NCBI GenBank assembly: GCA_002351365.1
Contig: DEGE01000018.1
Coordinates: forward strand, 25,509 to 33,562
Direction: 5' to 3'
DNA length: 8,054 bases
Source of the DNA: Candidatus Saccharibacteria bacterium UBA2834
GTDB taxonomy: Bacteria; Patescibacteriota; Saccharimonadia; Saccharimonadales; Saccharimonadaceae
Shown here: one piece after another, positions 1-5,208 of the stretch
Layout: every line of letters begins with the position of its first letter
How positions within the stretch are numbered: the stretch's first letter is position 1
The notes under the pieces: model-generated
What the model was told of the DNA's origin: nothing
The model's database searches: none
What the model saw: only the letters and a program-made list of their open reading frames with translations
Made by a program: the position numbers and the translations under genes

Positions 1-1104
1 GGTGAATGGACTTGGGCGCCAGGTGAGCGTCACGGTGCAACAACTGAACACGCAATGCAATATATCGATGCCTGCAAAAATCTTGGTATTCCTGCTTTAT
101 TGATTGAGGGGTGGAATGATGGCTGGGAAGGCGACTGGCTCGAAAATGGTGAGCACAATAAGTTTATGGAGTCGACCCCTGATTTCGACATGAAGATTGT
201 TTCGGATTACGGGCGTGCAAATGGCGTAGAGATTATTGGGCACCATGAAACGGTAGGCTTCATCGACAACTACGAGAAACAGATGGAGGAAGCTTATAAG
301 TTCTATAAGGACCATGGCGTGCGCTACATTAAGTCTGGTTATGCTGGCTCGAAAATGACAATTAATGGGCGTCGTGAGTTCCATCATTCGCAATTAGGTG
401 TCTTACATTATCAGAAAGCACTCGAGCTCGCAGCGAAATATGGCATTATGCTTGATGTGCATGAACCGATTAAGGGCACCGGTATCGAGCGTACATGGCC
501 AAACTTGATGACGCGCGAGGGTGCACGTGGCCAAGAATACGAAGGTGGCGCTCTGTCACCGTCTCATGCATGCTATTTGCCGTATACGCGTTTGTTAGCT
601 GGTGGCATGGATTATACGCCTGGCATTTTGGATGTCTCGAACTTTTCGAAGCGAATGGCTACGACGATTACGCGCCAGTTGGCATATTATGTAACGATAT
701 ATTCATCAATGCAGATGGCCGCTGATCGTCCACAGATTTATGAAACAAGTTACCCTGATTTATTTGAGTTCATTCGTGATGTTCCATTGCGTTGGGAACG
801 CTCAATTCCGCTGGTTGGTGAGATTGGCAAATGCTTTGTAGTGGCTCGTCAGGAATGGGACGGTAGCAACTGGTATGTTGGCGGTGTTACGAACGAGGAA
901 GGCCGCAAGGTCGAGCTTTATATTGATTTCTTGGAACCTGGCGTTAATTATATTGCCAAGATTTATCGTGATTCAGAGGATGCGCATTACCGCGACCATC
1001 AACTTGGCTACGTTATTGAGGAGAAATTAATACGCAACGGCGATCATATCGAAATGTATATGGCGCCAGGTGGCGGTTTCGCAATGAAGCTAAAGAAACA
1101 ATAA
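1..1104 (+). CDS. Glycoside hydrolase family 97 (SusB-like alpha-glucosidase), 5' partial
   Basis: The C-terminal 367 codons of a glycosidase are visible. The frame is open to the first base, so the true start lies upstream and the ATG at 55 is internal. GH97 enzymes are usually about 640-740 aa with an N-terminal beta-sandwich, a (beta/alpha)8 barrel and a C-terminal beta domain; the barrel half and the C-domain are seen here. Counting from the first codon, the motifs are HHET (Glu83), KSGYAG (Gly113), HE (Glu155), RTWPN (165-169), and EGARGQE (Glu173, Glu179). From memory of Bacteroides SusB, these match Glu439, the Gly of KSGY, Glu508, Glu526 and Glu532: base, calcium-binding and acid residues. 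Spacing from Glu508 to Glu532 is identical. The Gly at 113, where retaining GH97 enzymes have an Asp nucleophile, predicts an inverting alpha-glucoside hydrolase. Substrate, and any signal peptide, cannot be judged. It ends in TAA directly before a strong terminator. Confidence 0.93.
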   Translation, partial: GEWTWAPGERHGATTEHAMQYIDACKNLGIPALLIEGWNDGWEGDWLENGEHNKFMESTPDFDMKIVSDYGRANGVEIIGHHETVGFIDNYEKQMEEAYKFYKDHGVRYIKSGYAGSKMTINGRREFHHSQLGVLHYQKALELAAKYGIMLDVHEPIKGTGIERTWPNLMTREGARGQEYEGGALSPSHACYLPYTRLLAGGMDYTPGILDVSNFSKRMATTITRQLAYYVTIYSSMQMAADRPQIYETSYPDLFEFIRDVPLRWERSIPLVGEIGKCFVVARQEWDGSNWYVGGVTNEEGRKVELYIDFLEPGVNYIAKIYRDSEDAHYRDHQLGYVIEEKLIRNGDHIEMYMAPGGGFAMKLKKQ

Positions 1105-1133
1105 AAAATCCCCCGCGAGGGGGTATTTTTTTT
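1103..1133. terminator. Rho-independent terminator after GH97 gene, probably bidirectional
   Basis: A run of A is followed by CCCCC-GCGA-GGGGG and then TATTTTTTTT. The GC stem is perfect, with a GNRA-type tetraloop, and the A and T runs extend it. It begins inside the GH97 stop codon and reaches the stop codon of the minus-strand gene at 1132. The A-run on the other strand gives a U-tract, so it can serve both convergent genes. Confidence 0.92.
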
Positions 1134-1485
1134 AATTAATCTCTATTGAGATGATATTGCCATAGCCGTAACGAGATCGCACATTGTACTCTTTTTCGAT
1201 GAGCGCAGCTTTCTGGGTGTTGTCTAGGATGTCGCCATCGTATTTGACGCTAAAATGGATGCTATTGTCTTCGGATAAATCCTGGGCGATAGTAATTTTA
1301 TTGCCGGGTTTGCAACTTTTAATTGCTACTGATAGTGAGTCCTTGAGAAATTGGCGCAGAAGTGGCTCCTGGCGAATTTTGCGTGATGGATTTTCAAGGT
1401 CGAGATTGATTGCAATTTTGCGTTTTTCGCAGAGGCCGAGTAGATTTTGATAAATTGGACCGATAATATTCGCAATGCTGTTCAT
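1132..1485 (-). CDS. Small degenerate histidine-kinase-like ATPase (HATPase_c fold) protein
   Basis: A 117-aa protein whose layout resembles a stand-alone GHKL/HATPase_c domain. A helix at residues 43-57 (FLKDSLSVAIKS), followed by PGNKITI (60-66), sits where kinases have the N-box and the GxxI strand. FSVKYDGDI (78-86) sits where the G1 box is expected, and GYGNIISIEI (107-116) resembles the G2 box and last strand. The key residues are missing: the N-box Asn maps to Val53 and the G1 DxGxG pattern is broken. ATP binding is therefore doubtful. There is no phosphoacceptor His domain or membrane segment. It could be the remnant or partner half of a sensor kinase, or an unrelated small alpha/beta protein. 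The start has no SD but sits 6 nt below a -10 box. Fold assignment is inference from pattern only. Confidence 0.5.
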   Translation of the reverse strand: MNSIANIIGPIYQNLLGLCEKRKIAINLDLENPSRKIRQEPLLRQFLKDSLSVAIKSCKPGNKITIAQDLSEDNSIHFSVKYDGDILDNTQKAALIEKEYNVRSRYGYGNIISIEIN

Positions 1486-1491
1486 GCTTAT

Positions 1492-1497
1492 ATTTTA
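1492..1497 (-). promoter_or_regulatory. -10 box placed 6 nt before the ATG of the HATPase-like gene
   Basis: On the minus strand TGTAAAAT is followed by ATAAGC and then ATG. TAAAAT is 5/6 to the sigma-70 -10 consensus. No good -35 is seen at 17 nt. The expected transcription start falls on or next to the start codon, and no SD is present. It begins two bases after the YgjP stop codon (1500-1502). Confidence 0.5.
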
Positions 1498-1499
1498 CA

Positions 1500-2045
1500 C
1501 TAAACTCCGGGTGAAAACTTTTTTAGTTGACTGCGATGTCGTTTGTAATTTGGGTCGTGCTCGCCTACTTCTGCCCAAAATTCGGCTGAATGATCCATGT
1601 GGTTGATGTGGGCCAATTCGTGCAAAATAACATAATCGCGTAATGGTTCGGGGGCTTTCATGAGGCCTATATTTAAAGAAATGGTGCCAGAGCTTGAACG
1701 GCTACCCCAACGCGTGTTGGCGTGCGAAAGGCGAATACCGCTATATTTGTAGCCGTATTTTTGCGCCCAAAATTCAAGGCGATATGGCAAATAATCGCGC
1801 GCTTGCTTCATAAGTATTTTCTTTTTGGCATCACGAGCGCGTTGGGTGCTGGGGTCGTTGATTGGAAGCTTTTCGCGAATTTGCTTACGGCTAGCGTTGA
1901 GCCAGCGTTTGGCGAGAAATTCTGAAGTATGAGCTGGGACAGACATGGCCAACTTGCCAGACGTTGAAACGGAAAACTTTGGATTAACGCACCATGCACT
2001 CTTACGGACGATGACTTCGCCGAATTCTTTGTCTTGGATTATCAT
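1500..2045 (-). CDS. YgjP-like (SprT/DUF45) zinc metallopeptidase
   Basis: A 181-aa cytosolic protein of the YgjP/M48-like zincin family. The zinc motif HELAH lies at residues 142-146, with the third ligand His152 in DHSAEFW; His142 and His146 bind zinc and Glu143 is the catalytic base. Upstream is the family signature RWGSRSSSGTISLN (112-125), where the usual Cys after WGS is Arg115. Length is slightly short of the typical 230 or so. The ATG overlaps the TGA of the upstream kinase gene as ATGA, so the two are almost certainly co-transcribed and translationally coupled. Physiological substrate is unknown for the family in most bacteria. Confidence 0.92.
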   Translation of the reverse strand: MIIQDKEFGEVIVRKSAWCVNPKFSVSTSGKLAMSVPAHTSEFLAKRWLNASRKQIREKLPINDPSTQRARDAKKKILMKQARDYLPYRLEFWAQKYGYKYSGIRLSHANTRWGSRSSSGTISLNIGLMKAPEPLRDYVILHELAHINHMDHSAEFWAEVGEHDPNYKRHRSQLKKFSPGV

Positions 2046-2545
2046 TTAATGCGCACAGTTTTGCGCTCAGAAATGCCAGTGAGAACGTTTTTGCATTGTG
2101 TCTGGAAGGTGTGTTTACCAGAAATGACAAGCGGATTCTCGCTCTCGGCAGGCGCTTCGAGCTTTTTATATGAGGCTTCGAGGGCAGCTTTTGCTTCGGC
2201 TACGGTCTTGAATTTGTGACGCATGCGGTGCTTGATGGCTGAAGTATCGGTTTGTATCCAAATTAGAACTGGAGAATAGCCGGCATCGGCCAAGAGCTTC
2301 TTCATTTCGTTGCGTTGTTTTTCGGTATTGAGGCCACCTTCTACGATAATGGTTTGTTTGCATTTTGCGATTTCGGAAACCAAAATCATCGCCATTTTGC
2401 GGCTAATTTTGTATTGTTCATAGAGCTCGTTAATGTTTAGAAAAGGGGCATTAAAACGTTGACTGAATTGTTTTGCGAAAGTAGTCTTGCCGCTCATTGG
2501 AGCGCCGAAAACTAGAATCGCATAAGGCTTAGACTTCCCATTCAT
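2042..2545 (-). CDS. P-loop kinase/NTPase of the AAA_33 type (small-molecule or nucleic-acid kinase-like)
   Basis: A 167-aa protein with Walker A GAPMSGKT at residues 14-21 directly after a hydrophobic strand (AILVFG). A second strand (65-70, TIIVEG) gives an acidic residue in the Walker B position, and IKHRMRHK (104-111) is a basic lid-like segment. Order and length fit the compact kinase fold of adenylate/shikimate/polynucleotide 5'-kinase relatives. The substrate cannot be read from the sequence. It overlaps the downstream metallopeptidase by 4 bases. The start at 2545 lacks an SD but has a promoter-like -10 box 6 nt before it. The stop is TGA, which supports UGA as a stop codon in this genome. 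Confidence 0.75.
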   Translation of the reverse strand: MNGKSKPYAILVFGAPMSGKTTFAKQFSQRFNAPFLNINELYEQYKISRKMAMILVSEIAKCKQTIIVEGGLNTEKQRNEMKKLLADAGYSPVLIWIQTDTSAIKHRMRHKFKTVAEAKAALEASYKKLEAPAESENPLVISGKHTFQTQCKNVLTGISERKTVRIK

Positions 2546-2551
2546 GATTAG

Positions 2552-2580
2552 AGTTTACCTTATGGTAGAGTTTTTTGCAA
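2552..2580 (-). promoter_or_regulatory. Putative promoter, TTGCAA-N17-TAAACT, 6 nt before the kinase ATG
   Basis: Minus-strand -35 TTGCAA (2575-2580), a 17-nt spacer, and -10 TAAACT (2552-2557), followed by CTAATC and ATG. Both hexamers are 4/6. It lies in the 41-nt gap after the SDR gene and would give a transcript starting at the start codon. Weak alone; supported by the same geometry at 1492, 5209 and 6768. Confidence 0.42.
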
Positions 2581-2586
2581 TTTGAC

Positions 2587-3348
2587 CTAGATGGCCGTAT
2601 AGCCGCCATCAACCGGTAAAATGGCGCCAGTAACATAGCTGGCCTCTTCGCTTGCTAGAAAGATGATGGCTGGATTGAGCTCGCCCTCTTTGCCGTAGCG
2701 CCCCATTGGAACCATCTGCTTGGCGAAGTCCTGAAAATCATCCGTGTCGAGGACGGCCTTGGTAAGTTCGGTTTCAAAATAGCCCGGACAAATACAGTTA
2801 CAGGTAATGCCGTATGGCGCCAATTCTGCAGCGGTTGCGCGGGTAAAGTTAACGACTGCACCTTTGGAGGCGTGATAGGCAATGGTTGGGATCTTGGTGT
2901 TGCCAACTAGGCCGTACATTGAAGAAATATTAATAATGCGACCATATTTACGCTCTTTCATGATAGCGGCGAAAGCCCGGGTCATCTTAAAGACGGAAGT
3001 TTCATCGGTGGCGATAGTGAAGTCCCACTGCTCATCGGTCATTTCTAGCACACCGGCATCTTTGCTTGATCCTGCGCAGTTTACCAGAATATCGACGCGG
3101 CCAAATGTTTCTTTGGCTTGTTCTGCGGCTTGGCGGATTTCTTCGCTATTGGTGACATCGCATTTAATCGGTAATACTTGTACGCCATAGTCTTTGCTAA
3201 TATCGGACTTGAGCGCTTCGAGGCGCTCGAAACGACGCGCTAAAATTACGAGATTGGCGCCCTGTTTAGCTAATGCGCGAGCAATTTGGCGGCCGAGTCC
3301 ACTGGATGCACCGGATACTACTGCAATGCGGTTTTCTAAATCAAACAT
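2587..3348 (-). CDS. Short-chain dehydrogenase/reductase (classical SDR, FabG / gluconate-5-dehydrogenase-like)
   Basis: A 253-aa NAD(P)H-dependent oxidoreductase with a complete Rossmann fold. The cofactor motif GASSGLG is at residues 13-19. ARR at 37-39 after strand beta-2 suggests NADPH preference, and CDV (63-65) contacts the adenine. NCAG is at 90-93 and the catalytic Ser in NISS at 140-143. YHASK (158-162) holds the catalytic Tyr and Lys. CPGYFETEL (187-195) and a C-terminal PVDGGY complete the classical pattern. The Asn of the SDR catalytic tetrad (usually NLxGVF) appears as Asp115 in ATDETSVF. The substrate is unresolved; sugar/polyol oxidation and 3-oxoacyl reduction are both possible. 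The ATG has a strong SD (GGAGG, 6-nt spacing) and its own extended -10 promoter, so it is likely monocistronic or the head of the downstream genes. Confidence 0.92.
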   Translation of the reverse strand: MFDLENRIAVVSGASSGLGRQIARALAKQGANLVILARRFERLEALKSDISKDYGVQVLPIKCDVTNSEEIRQAAEQAKETFGRVDILVNCAGSSKDAGVLEMTDEQWDFTIATDETSVFKMTRAFAAIMKERKYGRIINISSMYGLVGNTKIPTIAYHASKGAVVNFTRATAAELAPYGITCNCICPGYFETELTKAVLDTDDFQDFAKQMVPMGRYGKEGELNPAIIFLASEEASYVTGAILPVDGGYTAI

Positions 3349-3354
3349 AAATAA

Positions 3355-3383
3355 CCTCCGTTTTCTTCTTCTCTATTATAACA
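3355..3383 (-). promoter_or_regulatory. SDR gene promoter (extended -10) and Shine-Dalgarno
   Basis: Minus-strand TGTTATAAT (3375-3383) is a perfect extended -10, TGnTATAAT. No clear -35 is seen, as is normal for extended -10 promoters. The SD GGAGG (3355-3359) lies 6 nt before the ATG. The predicted leader is only about 20 nt. Confidence 0.72.
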
Positions 3384-3423
3384 TGAATACCTAATTAACG
3401 ATTTTGGTCGTAATTTTTAAGAC

Positions 3424-3452
3424 AAATAGAAAAACCCGAGATGAACTCGGGT
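3424..3452 (-). terminator. Rho-independent terminator of tRNA-Tyr
   Basis: On the minus strand ACCCGAG-TTCAT-CTCGGGT is followed by TTTTCTATTT. It is a perfect 7-bp stem placed 9 nt after the tRNA CCA end, so it terminates the tRNA transcript ahead of the SDR promoter. Confidence 0.88.
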
Positions 3453-3460
3453 GTTTCTAT

Positions 3461-3546
3461 TGGTGCTGGAGGTTGGACTCGAACCAACGAAGCGCGAAGC
3501 GCGAGAGATTTACAGTCTCTTGTCATTGCCACTAGACGACTCCAGC
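3461..3546 (-). tRNA. tRNA-Tyr (anticodon GTA), class II with long variable arm, CCA encoded
   Basis: The acceptor arms GCTGGAG and CTCCAGC pair perfectly, with discriminator A and an encoded CCA. The D-arm stem is GTC/GAC. The anticodon stem AGAGA/TCTCT encloses loop CTGTAAA, giving anticodon GTA (Tyr). The long variable arm has a GCGC-TTC-GCGC helix, expected for bacterial tRNA-Tyr. The T-arm GTTGG-TTCGAGT-CCAAC is complete. The total of 86 nt is normal for this type. Confidence 0.97.
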
Positions 3547-3556
3547 AACTTAGTTC

Positions 3557-3585
3557 ATTCTAGCATAAAATCTTAAAGCCCGCAA
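3557..3585 (-). promoter_or_regulatory. tRNA-Tyr promoter, TTGCGG-N17-TAGAAT
   Basis: Minus strand: -35 TTGCGG (3580-3585), a 17-nt spacer, and -10 TAGAAT (3557-3562) preceded by TGC (extended -10). The tRNA 5' end is 10 nt below the -10. The -35 lies inside the 3' arm of the preceding gene's terminator. Confidence 0.68.
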
Positions 3586-3600
3586 ATACTTGCGGGCTTT
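3566..3600 (-). terminator. Terminator hairpin after the 146-aa gene
   Basis: AAAGCCCGCAA-GTAT-TTGCGGGCTTT on the minus strand (3575-3600) is a perfect 11-bp stem with a tetraloop, followed by AAGATTTTA. It starts 11 nt below the stop codon at 3612. The U-tract is modest, so it may be leaky. Its 3' arm overlaps the tRNA-Tyr -35 box. Confidence 0.8.
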
Positions 3601-3611
3601 GTTGGTGCGTT

Positions 3612-4052
3612 TTAGAGACTTTTGAGACAATTGATGGCGAGCTTGTACGATTCGGACTGTCCCGGATTGAGGCCGAGCTTGAGCATCATTTCGTAGAATT
3701 CAATGCGAGCTTTCTTATAGCTGGGCGCAAATTTTTCGGCAATGCCGTAGACATAACGCTCGATGTCGGCGCGATAGTATTCCTCGGTGATGGACTCATG
3801 TCTGACAATACCGACGTAGTCGTGGTCCCAGTAGATGTTTTCGAAAATGGCAGCCAATCTGACATACCATGTTGGCGCCGAGCTATCAAAGAGAGAGCTC
3901 TTGTCGTAGCGGTTGTATTCGACATACCAGCGCGGATCGTCAATGCCGAGCTTCTTGAAGATGAAGCTGTTCTTGAAATCCTTGATCCGGTAGCGAATGA
4001 TCATTGTCTTTTCGTTTCCGTTCTCCATAAAGTGCAGACGCTGCGTAATCAT
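3612..4052 (-). CDS. Hypothetical 146-aa protein, rich in Tyr, Arg and Glu
   Basis: I do not recognise this family. The protein is soluble, with no signal or membrane segment. It is aromatic-rich in the middle (DPRWYVEYNRYD, WYVRLAAIF, YWDHDYVG) and helical at the C-terminus, where a segment around SITEEYYRADIERYVYGIAE is followed by a basic-amphipathic helix. The frame is open upstream to an ATG at 4262, but that would place the tRNA-Thr tail, two terminators and the promoter inside the gene. I choose the ATG at 4050-4052 because an SD (AGGAG at 4063-4067, 10 nt away) and a near-consensus promoter (4108-4136) precede it. ATGs at 4028 and 4004 have no SD. A terminator follows the stop. It appears monocistronic between two tRNA genes. 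Confidence 0.78.
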   Translation of the reverse strand: MITQRLHFMENGNEKTMIIRYRIKDFKNSFIFKKLGIDDPRWYVEYNRYDKSSLFDSSAPTWYVRLAAIFENIYWDHDYVGIVRHESITEEYYRADIERYVYGIAEKFAPSYKKARIEFYEMMLKLGLNPGQSESYKLAINCLKSL

Positions 4053-4107
4053 GGACTTATCACTCCTCTCGTCGGTGAAAAGTAAGATCTTAGGGCGTAA
4101 CTTATAT

Positions 4108-4136
4108 ATTATATCACAAATATACAAAAAATGCAA
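4108..4136 (-). promoter_or_regulatory. Strong promoter of the 146-aa gene, TTGCAT-N17-TATAAT
   Basis: Minus-strand -35 TTGCAT (4131-4136), a 17-nt spacer, and a perfect -10 TATAAT (4108-4113) preceded by TGA, making an extended -10. The predicted leader is about 48 nt and contains the SD. The -35 box is part of the 3' arm of the terminator hairpin at 4133-4149. Confidence 0.8.
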
Positions 4137-4175
4137 GCATATTGCTTGCGTTTTCTCTTGCATGGAGCCGCAAAT
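4124..4175 (-). repeat. Direct repeat copy 1: tRNA-Thr 3' tail plus terminator
   Basis: 52 bp nearly identical to 4211-4264. On the minus strand it reads the end of the tRNA acceptor arm (ATTTGCGGCTCCA), a short linker, then the GCAAGC/GCTTGC hairpin and T-run. There is no tRNA body upstream, so the tRNA part is a remnant. Differences from copy 2 are a 2-nt loop length change and a few substitutions in the linker and loop. Confidence 0.88.
4126..4149 (-). terminator. Second (distal) tRNA-Thr terminator
   Basis: Minus strand GCAAGC-A-TAT-T-GCTTGC followed by ATTTTTT. It is the copy-1 version of the hairpin at 4220-4238. It would catch read-through from the proximal terminator just before the promoter of the next gene. 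Confidence 0.78.
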
Positions 4176-4210
4176 ATTTTCGATATTTACTCTCCATCCT
4201 CGGAAAAGCA

Positions 4211-4264
4211 ACAAAAAATGCAAGCATTTTTTGCTTGCGTTTTCTCTCGGATGGAGCCGCAAAT
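4211..4264 (-). repeat. Direct repeat copy 2: genuine tRNA-Thr 3' end plus terminator
   Basis: 54 bp matching 4124-4175, offset 87-89 bp. This copy is joined to the complete tRNA-Thr, so it is the parent sequence or the junction of the duplication. Confidence 0.88.
4213..4238 (-). terminator. Proximal terminator of tRNA-Thr
   Basis: Minus strand GCAAGCA-AAAAA-TGCTTGC followed by ATTTTTT, a 7-bp stem and U-tract starting about 13 nt after the tRNA CCA. Confidence 0.85.
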
Positions 4265-4327
4265 CAGACTTGAACTGATGACCTGCCGCTTACAAGGCGG
4301 CTGCTCTACCAACTGAGCTATTGCGGC
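4252..4327 (-). tRNA. tRNA-Thr (anticodon TGT), CCA encoded
   Basis: Acceptor GCCGCAA pairs with TTGCGGC, with discriminator T and an encoded CCA. The D-arm is GCTC-AGTTGGTA-GAGC. Anticodon stem GCCGC/GCGGC encloses loop CTTGTAA, giving anticodon TGT (Thr, reading ACA and probably other ACN codons). Variable loop AGGTC; T-arm ATCAG-TTCAAGT-CTGAT. At 76 nt it is complete, and G1-C72 and C2-G71 match the known threonyl identity pairs. Confidence 0.97.
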
Positions 4328-4341
4328 GCAGTGATAGGGAT

Positions 4342-4370
4342 ATTTTATATGATTTTCTTCTTTTTGTCGA
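4342..4370 (-). promoter_or_regulatory. tRNA-Thr promoter, TCGACA-N17-TAAAAT, inside the TPR gene end
   Basis: Minus-strand -35 TCGACA (5/6; 4365-4370), a 17-nt spacer, and -10 TAAAAT (5/6; 4342-4347). The tRNA starts 14 nt below the -10. The first three bases of the -10 are the TAA stop of the TPR gene (4345-4347), and the -35 lies in its last codons. Confidence 0.65.
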
Positions 4371-5202
4371 GTTTGGAGTTGGTTTTGGGCTTTGTGGCGG
4401 TTGGCTTTTTGGCGACTTTCTTGGCGTCTTGACGTGCAGTTTTTGCGGCAGCGCGCTGAGCGGCTTTTTGAGCGCGGGCGTCTTGACGTGCGGTTTTCGC
4501 GGCTACTTTGGCGGTGCGGCGCGCTTCTCGTTTGGCTTGTCCGCTGTTTGATGCGGCTTTTTTCTCTTTTTCGGCTTTGGCGGCGCGAGCGGCTTGTAGC
4601 TCCTCGATGCGGCGTTTCGTATTGGCTACCCCTTCTTCGTCGTTATTGTTCTCGTATAGTTCGAGCATGTGGCGAAGGATAACAGTAGTTGGGTTGAGGC
4701 TGTATGCTGTTTCGAGCTGCTCGATTGCTTTATTACGTTGGCCGAGTTTTTCGAGTGCTTTTGCGTGCGCAATATAACGACCCGGTTGATCGCCCTCTAG
4801 CTCGATGGCTTGCGCAAAGGCCATTTCGGCTTTTTCGTATTTGCCGGTCTCGAGATAAATCAGGCCAACATTGTGGAGGCTTGATGCGTTGTTGTCTAAG
4901 CTCTGGGCGATTTCGAAGCATTCGATTGCTTCTTTGAAATGTTTTTCGCGTGCATAAAGAATGCCAAGGCGGTTATAAGCGGCGGCATTTTTTTCGTCAA
5001 ATTTGAGAATAGTTAGTAAAACCTTTTCGGCTTTGAGCGGTTTGCGTTCGCGCATAGCGGTCTGAGCGAGCGACCACAACTTTTTCATTTGTGGGTTTTT
5101 GTTGAGATCTTCACTGTCTTCTTCGTCGCTATGAGGTTCTTTTGTAGAAATATAAAAAATAATGAAGAGGGTAAGCAATAAAATAAGGATTGCTGCAAGC
5201 AT
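4345..5202 (-). CDS. Membrane-anchored TPR protein with Ala/Lys/Arg-rich tail
   Basis: 285 aa in three parts. Residues 1-18 form a single hydrophobic segment at the extreme N-terminus (uncleaved anchor or signal anchor), followed by an acidic linker (21-35). Residues 40-200 hold about four TPR units, recognisable by patterns such as AAYNRLGILYARE, EAIECFEIAQ, NVGLIYLETGKYEKAEMAF and AHAKALEKLGQRNKAIEQL. Residues 201-285 are low-complexity Ala/Lys/Arg/Gln, with AAKTARQDA at 234-242 and again at 252-260, ending in KKKK. The TPR region should bind protein partners; the tail resembles histone H1-like or coiled-coil polybasic sequence and could bind nucleic acid, wall polymer or anionic lipid. If the protein is a bitopic anchor with a short N-terminus, the tail would most likely be either cytosolic or surface-exposed; topology cannot be decided. 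The ATG has no SD but sits 6 nt below a perfect TATAAT. Confidence 0.85.
   Translation of the reverse strand: MLAAILILLLTLFIIFYISTKEPHSDEEDSEDLNKNPQMKKLWSLAQTAMRERKPLKAEKVLLTILKFDEKNAAAYNRLGILYAREKHFKEAIECFEIAQSLDNNASSLHNVGLIYLETGKYEKAEMAFAQAIELEGDQPGRYIAHAKALEKLGQRNKAIEQLETAYSLNPTTVILRHMLELYENNNDEEGVANTKRRIEELQAARAAKAEKEKKAASNSGQAKREARRTAKVAAKTARQDARAQKAAQRAAAKTARQDAKKVAKKPTATKPKTNSKLDKKKKII
4423..4503 (-). repeat. Intragenic 27-bp direct repeat, period 54 bp
   Basis: 4423-4449 and 4477-4503 match at 25 of 27 bases and encode AAKTARQDA twice. The two mismatches are synonymous, so the peptide is preserved despite nucleotide change. This suggests tail expansion by unequal crossing-over or slippage followed by constraint. 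Confidence 0.85.
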
Positions 5203-5208
5203 ATGTTT

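Noticed and set aside
97..393. 98-aa minus-strand ORF under GH97
   Set aside because: Lies entirely within conserved GH97 catalytic-domain codons; antisense shadow.
1132..1485. Calling the 117-aa protein a functional sensor histidine kinase
   Set aside because: No phosphoacceptor domain and the N and G1 box residues are absent.
4053..4262. N-terminal extension of the 146-aa gene to an ATG at 4262
   Set aside because: It would translate through the tRNA-Thr 3' end, both terminator hairpins and the gene's own promoter. The SD-supported ATG at 4052 is far more likely.
4124..4264. CRISPR-like or mobile-element repeat array
   Set aside because: Only two copies, each explained by the tRNA tail and terminator; no integrase, transposase, cas genes or regular spacers.
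4124..4327. Currently integrated element at tRNA-Thr
   Set aside because: The two tail copies are only 87-89 bp apart with about 35 bp between them, too small for any element. Kept only as a possible scar.
4321..4937. Plus-strand ORFs of 76-96 aa opposite the TPR gene
   Set aside because: Low-complexity reverse complement of the Ala/Lys-rich tail and TPR codons; no SD and no family resemblance.
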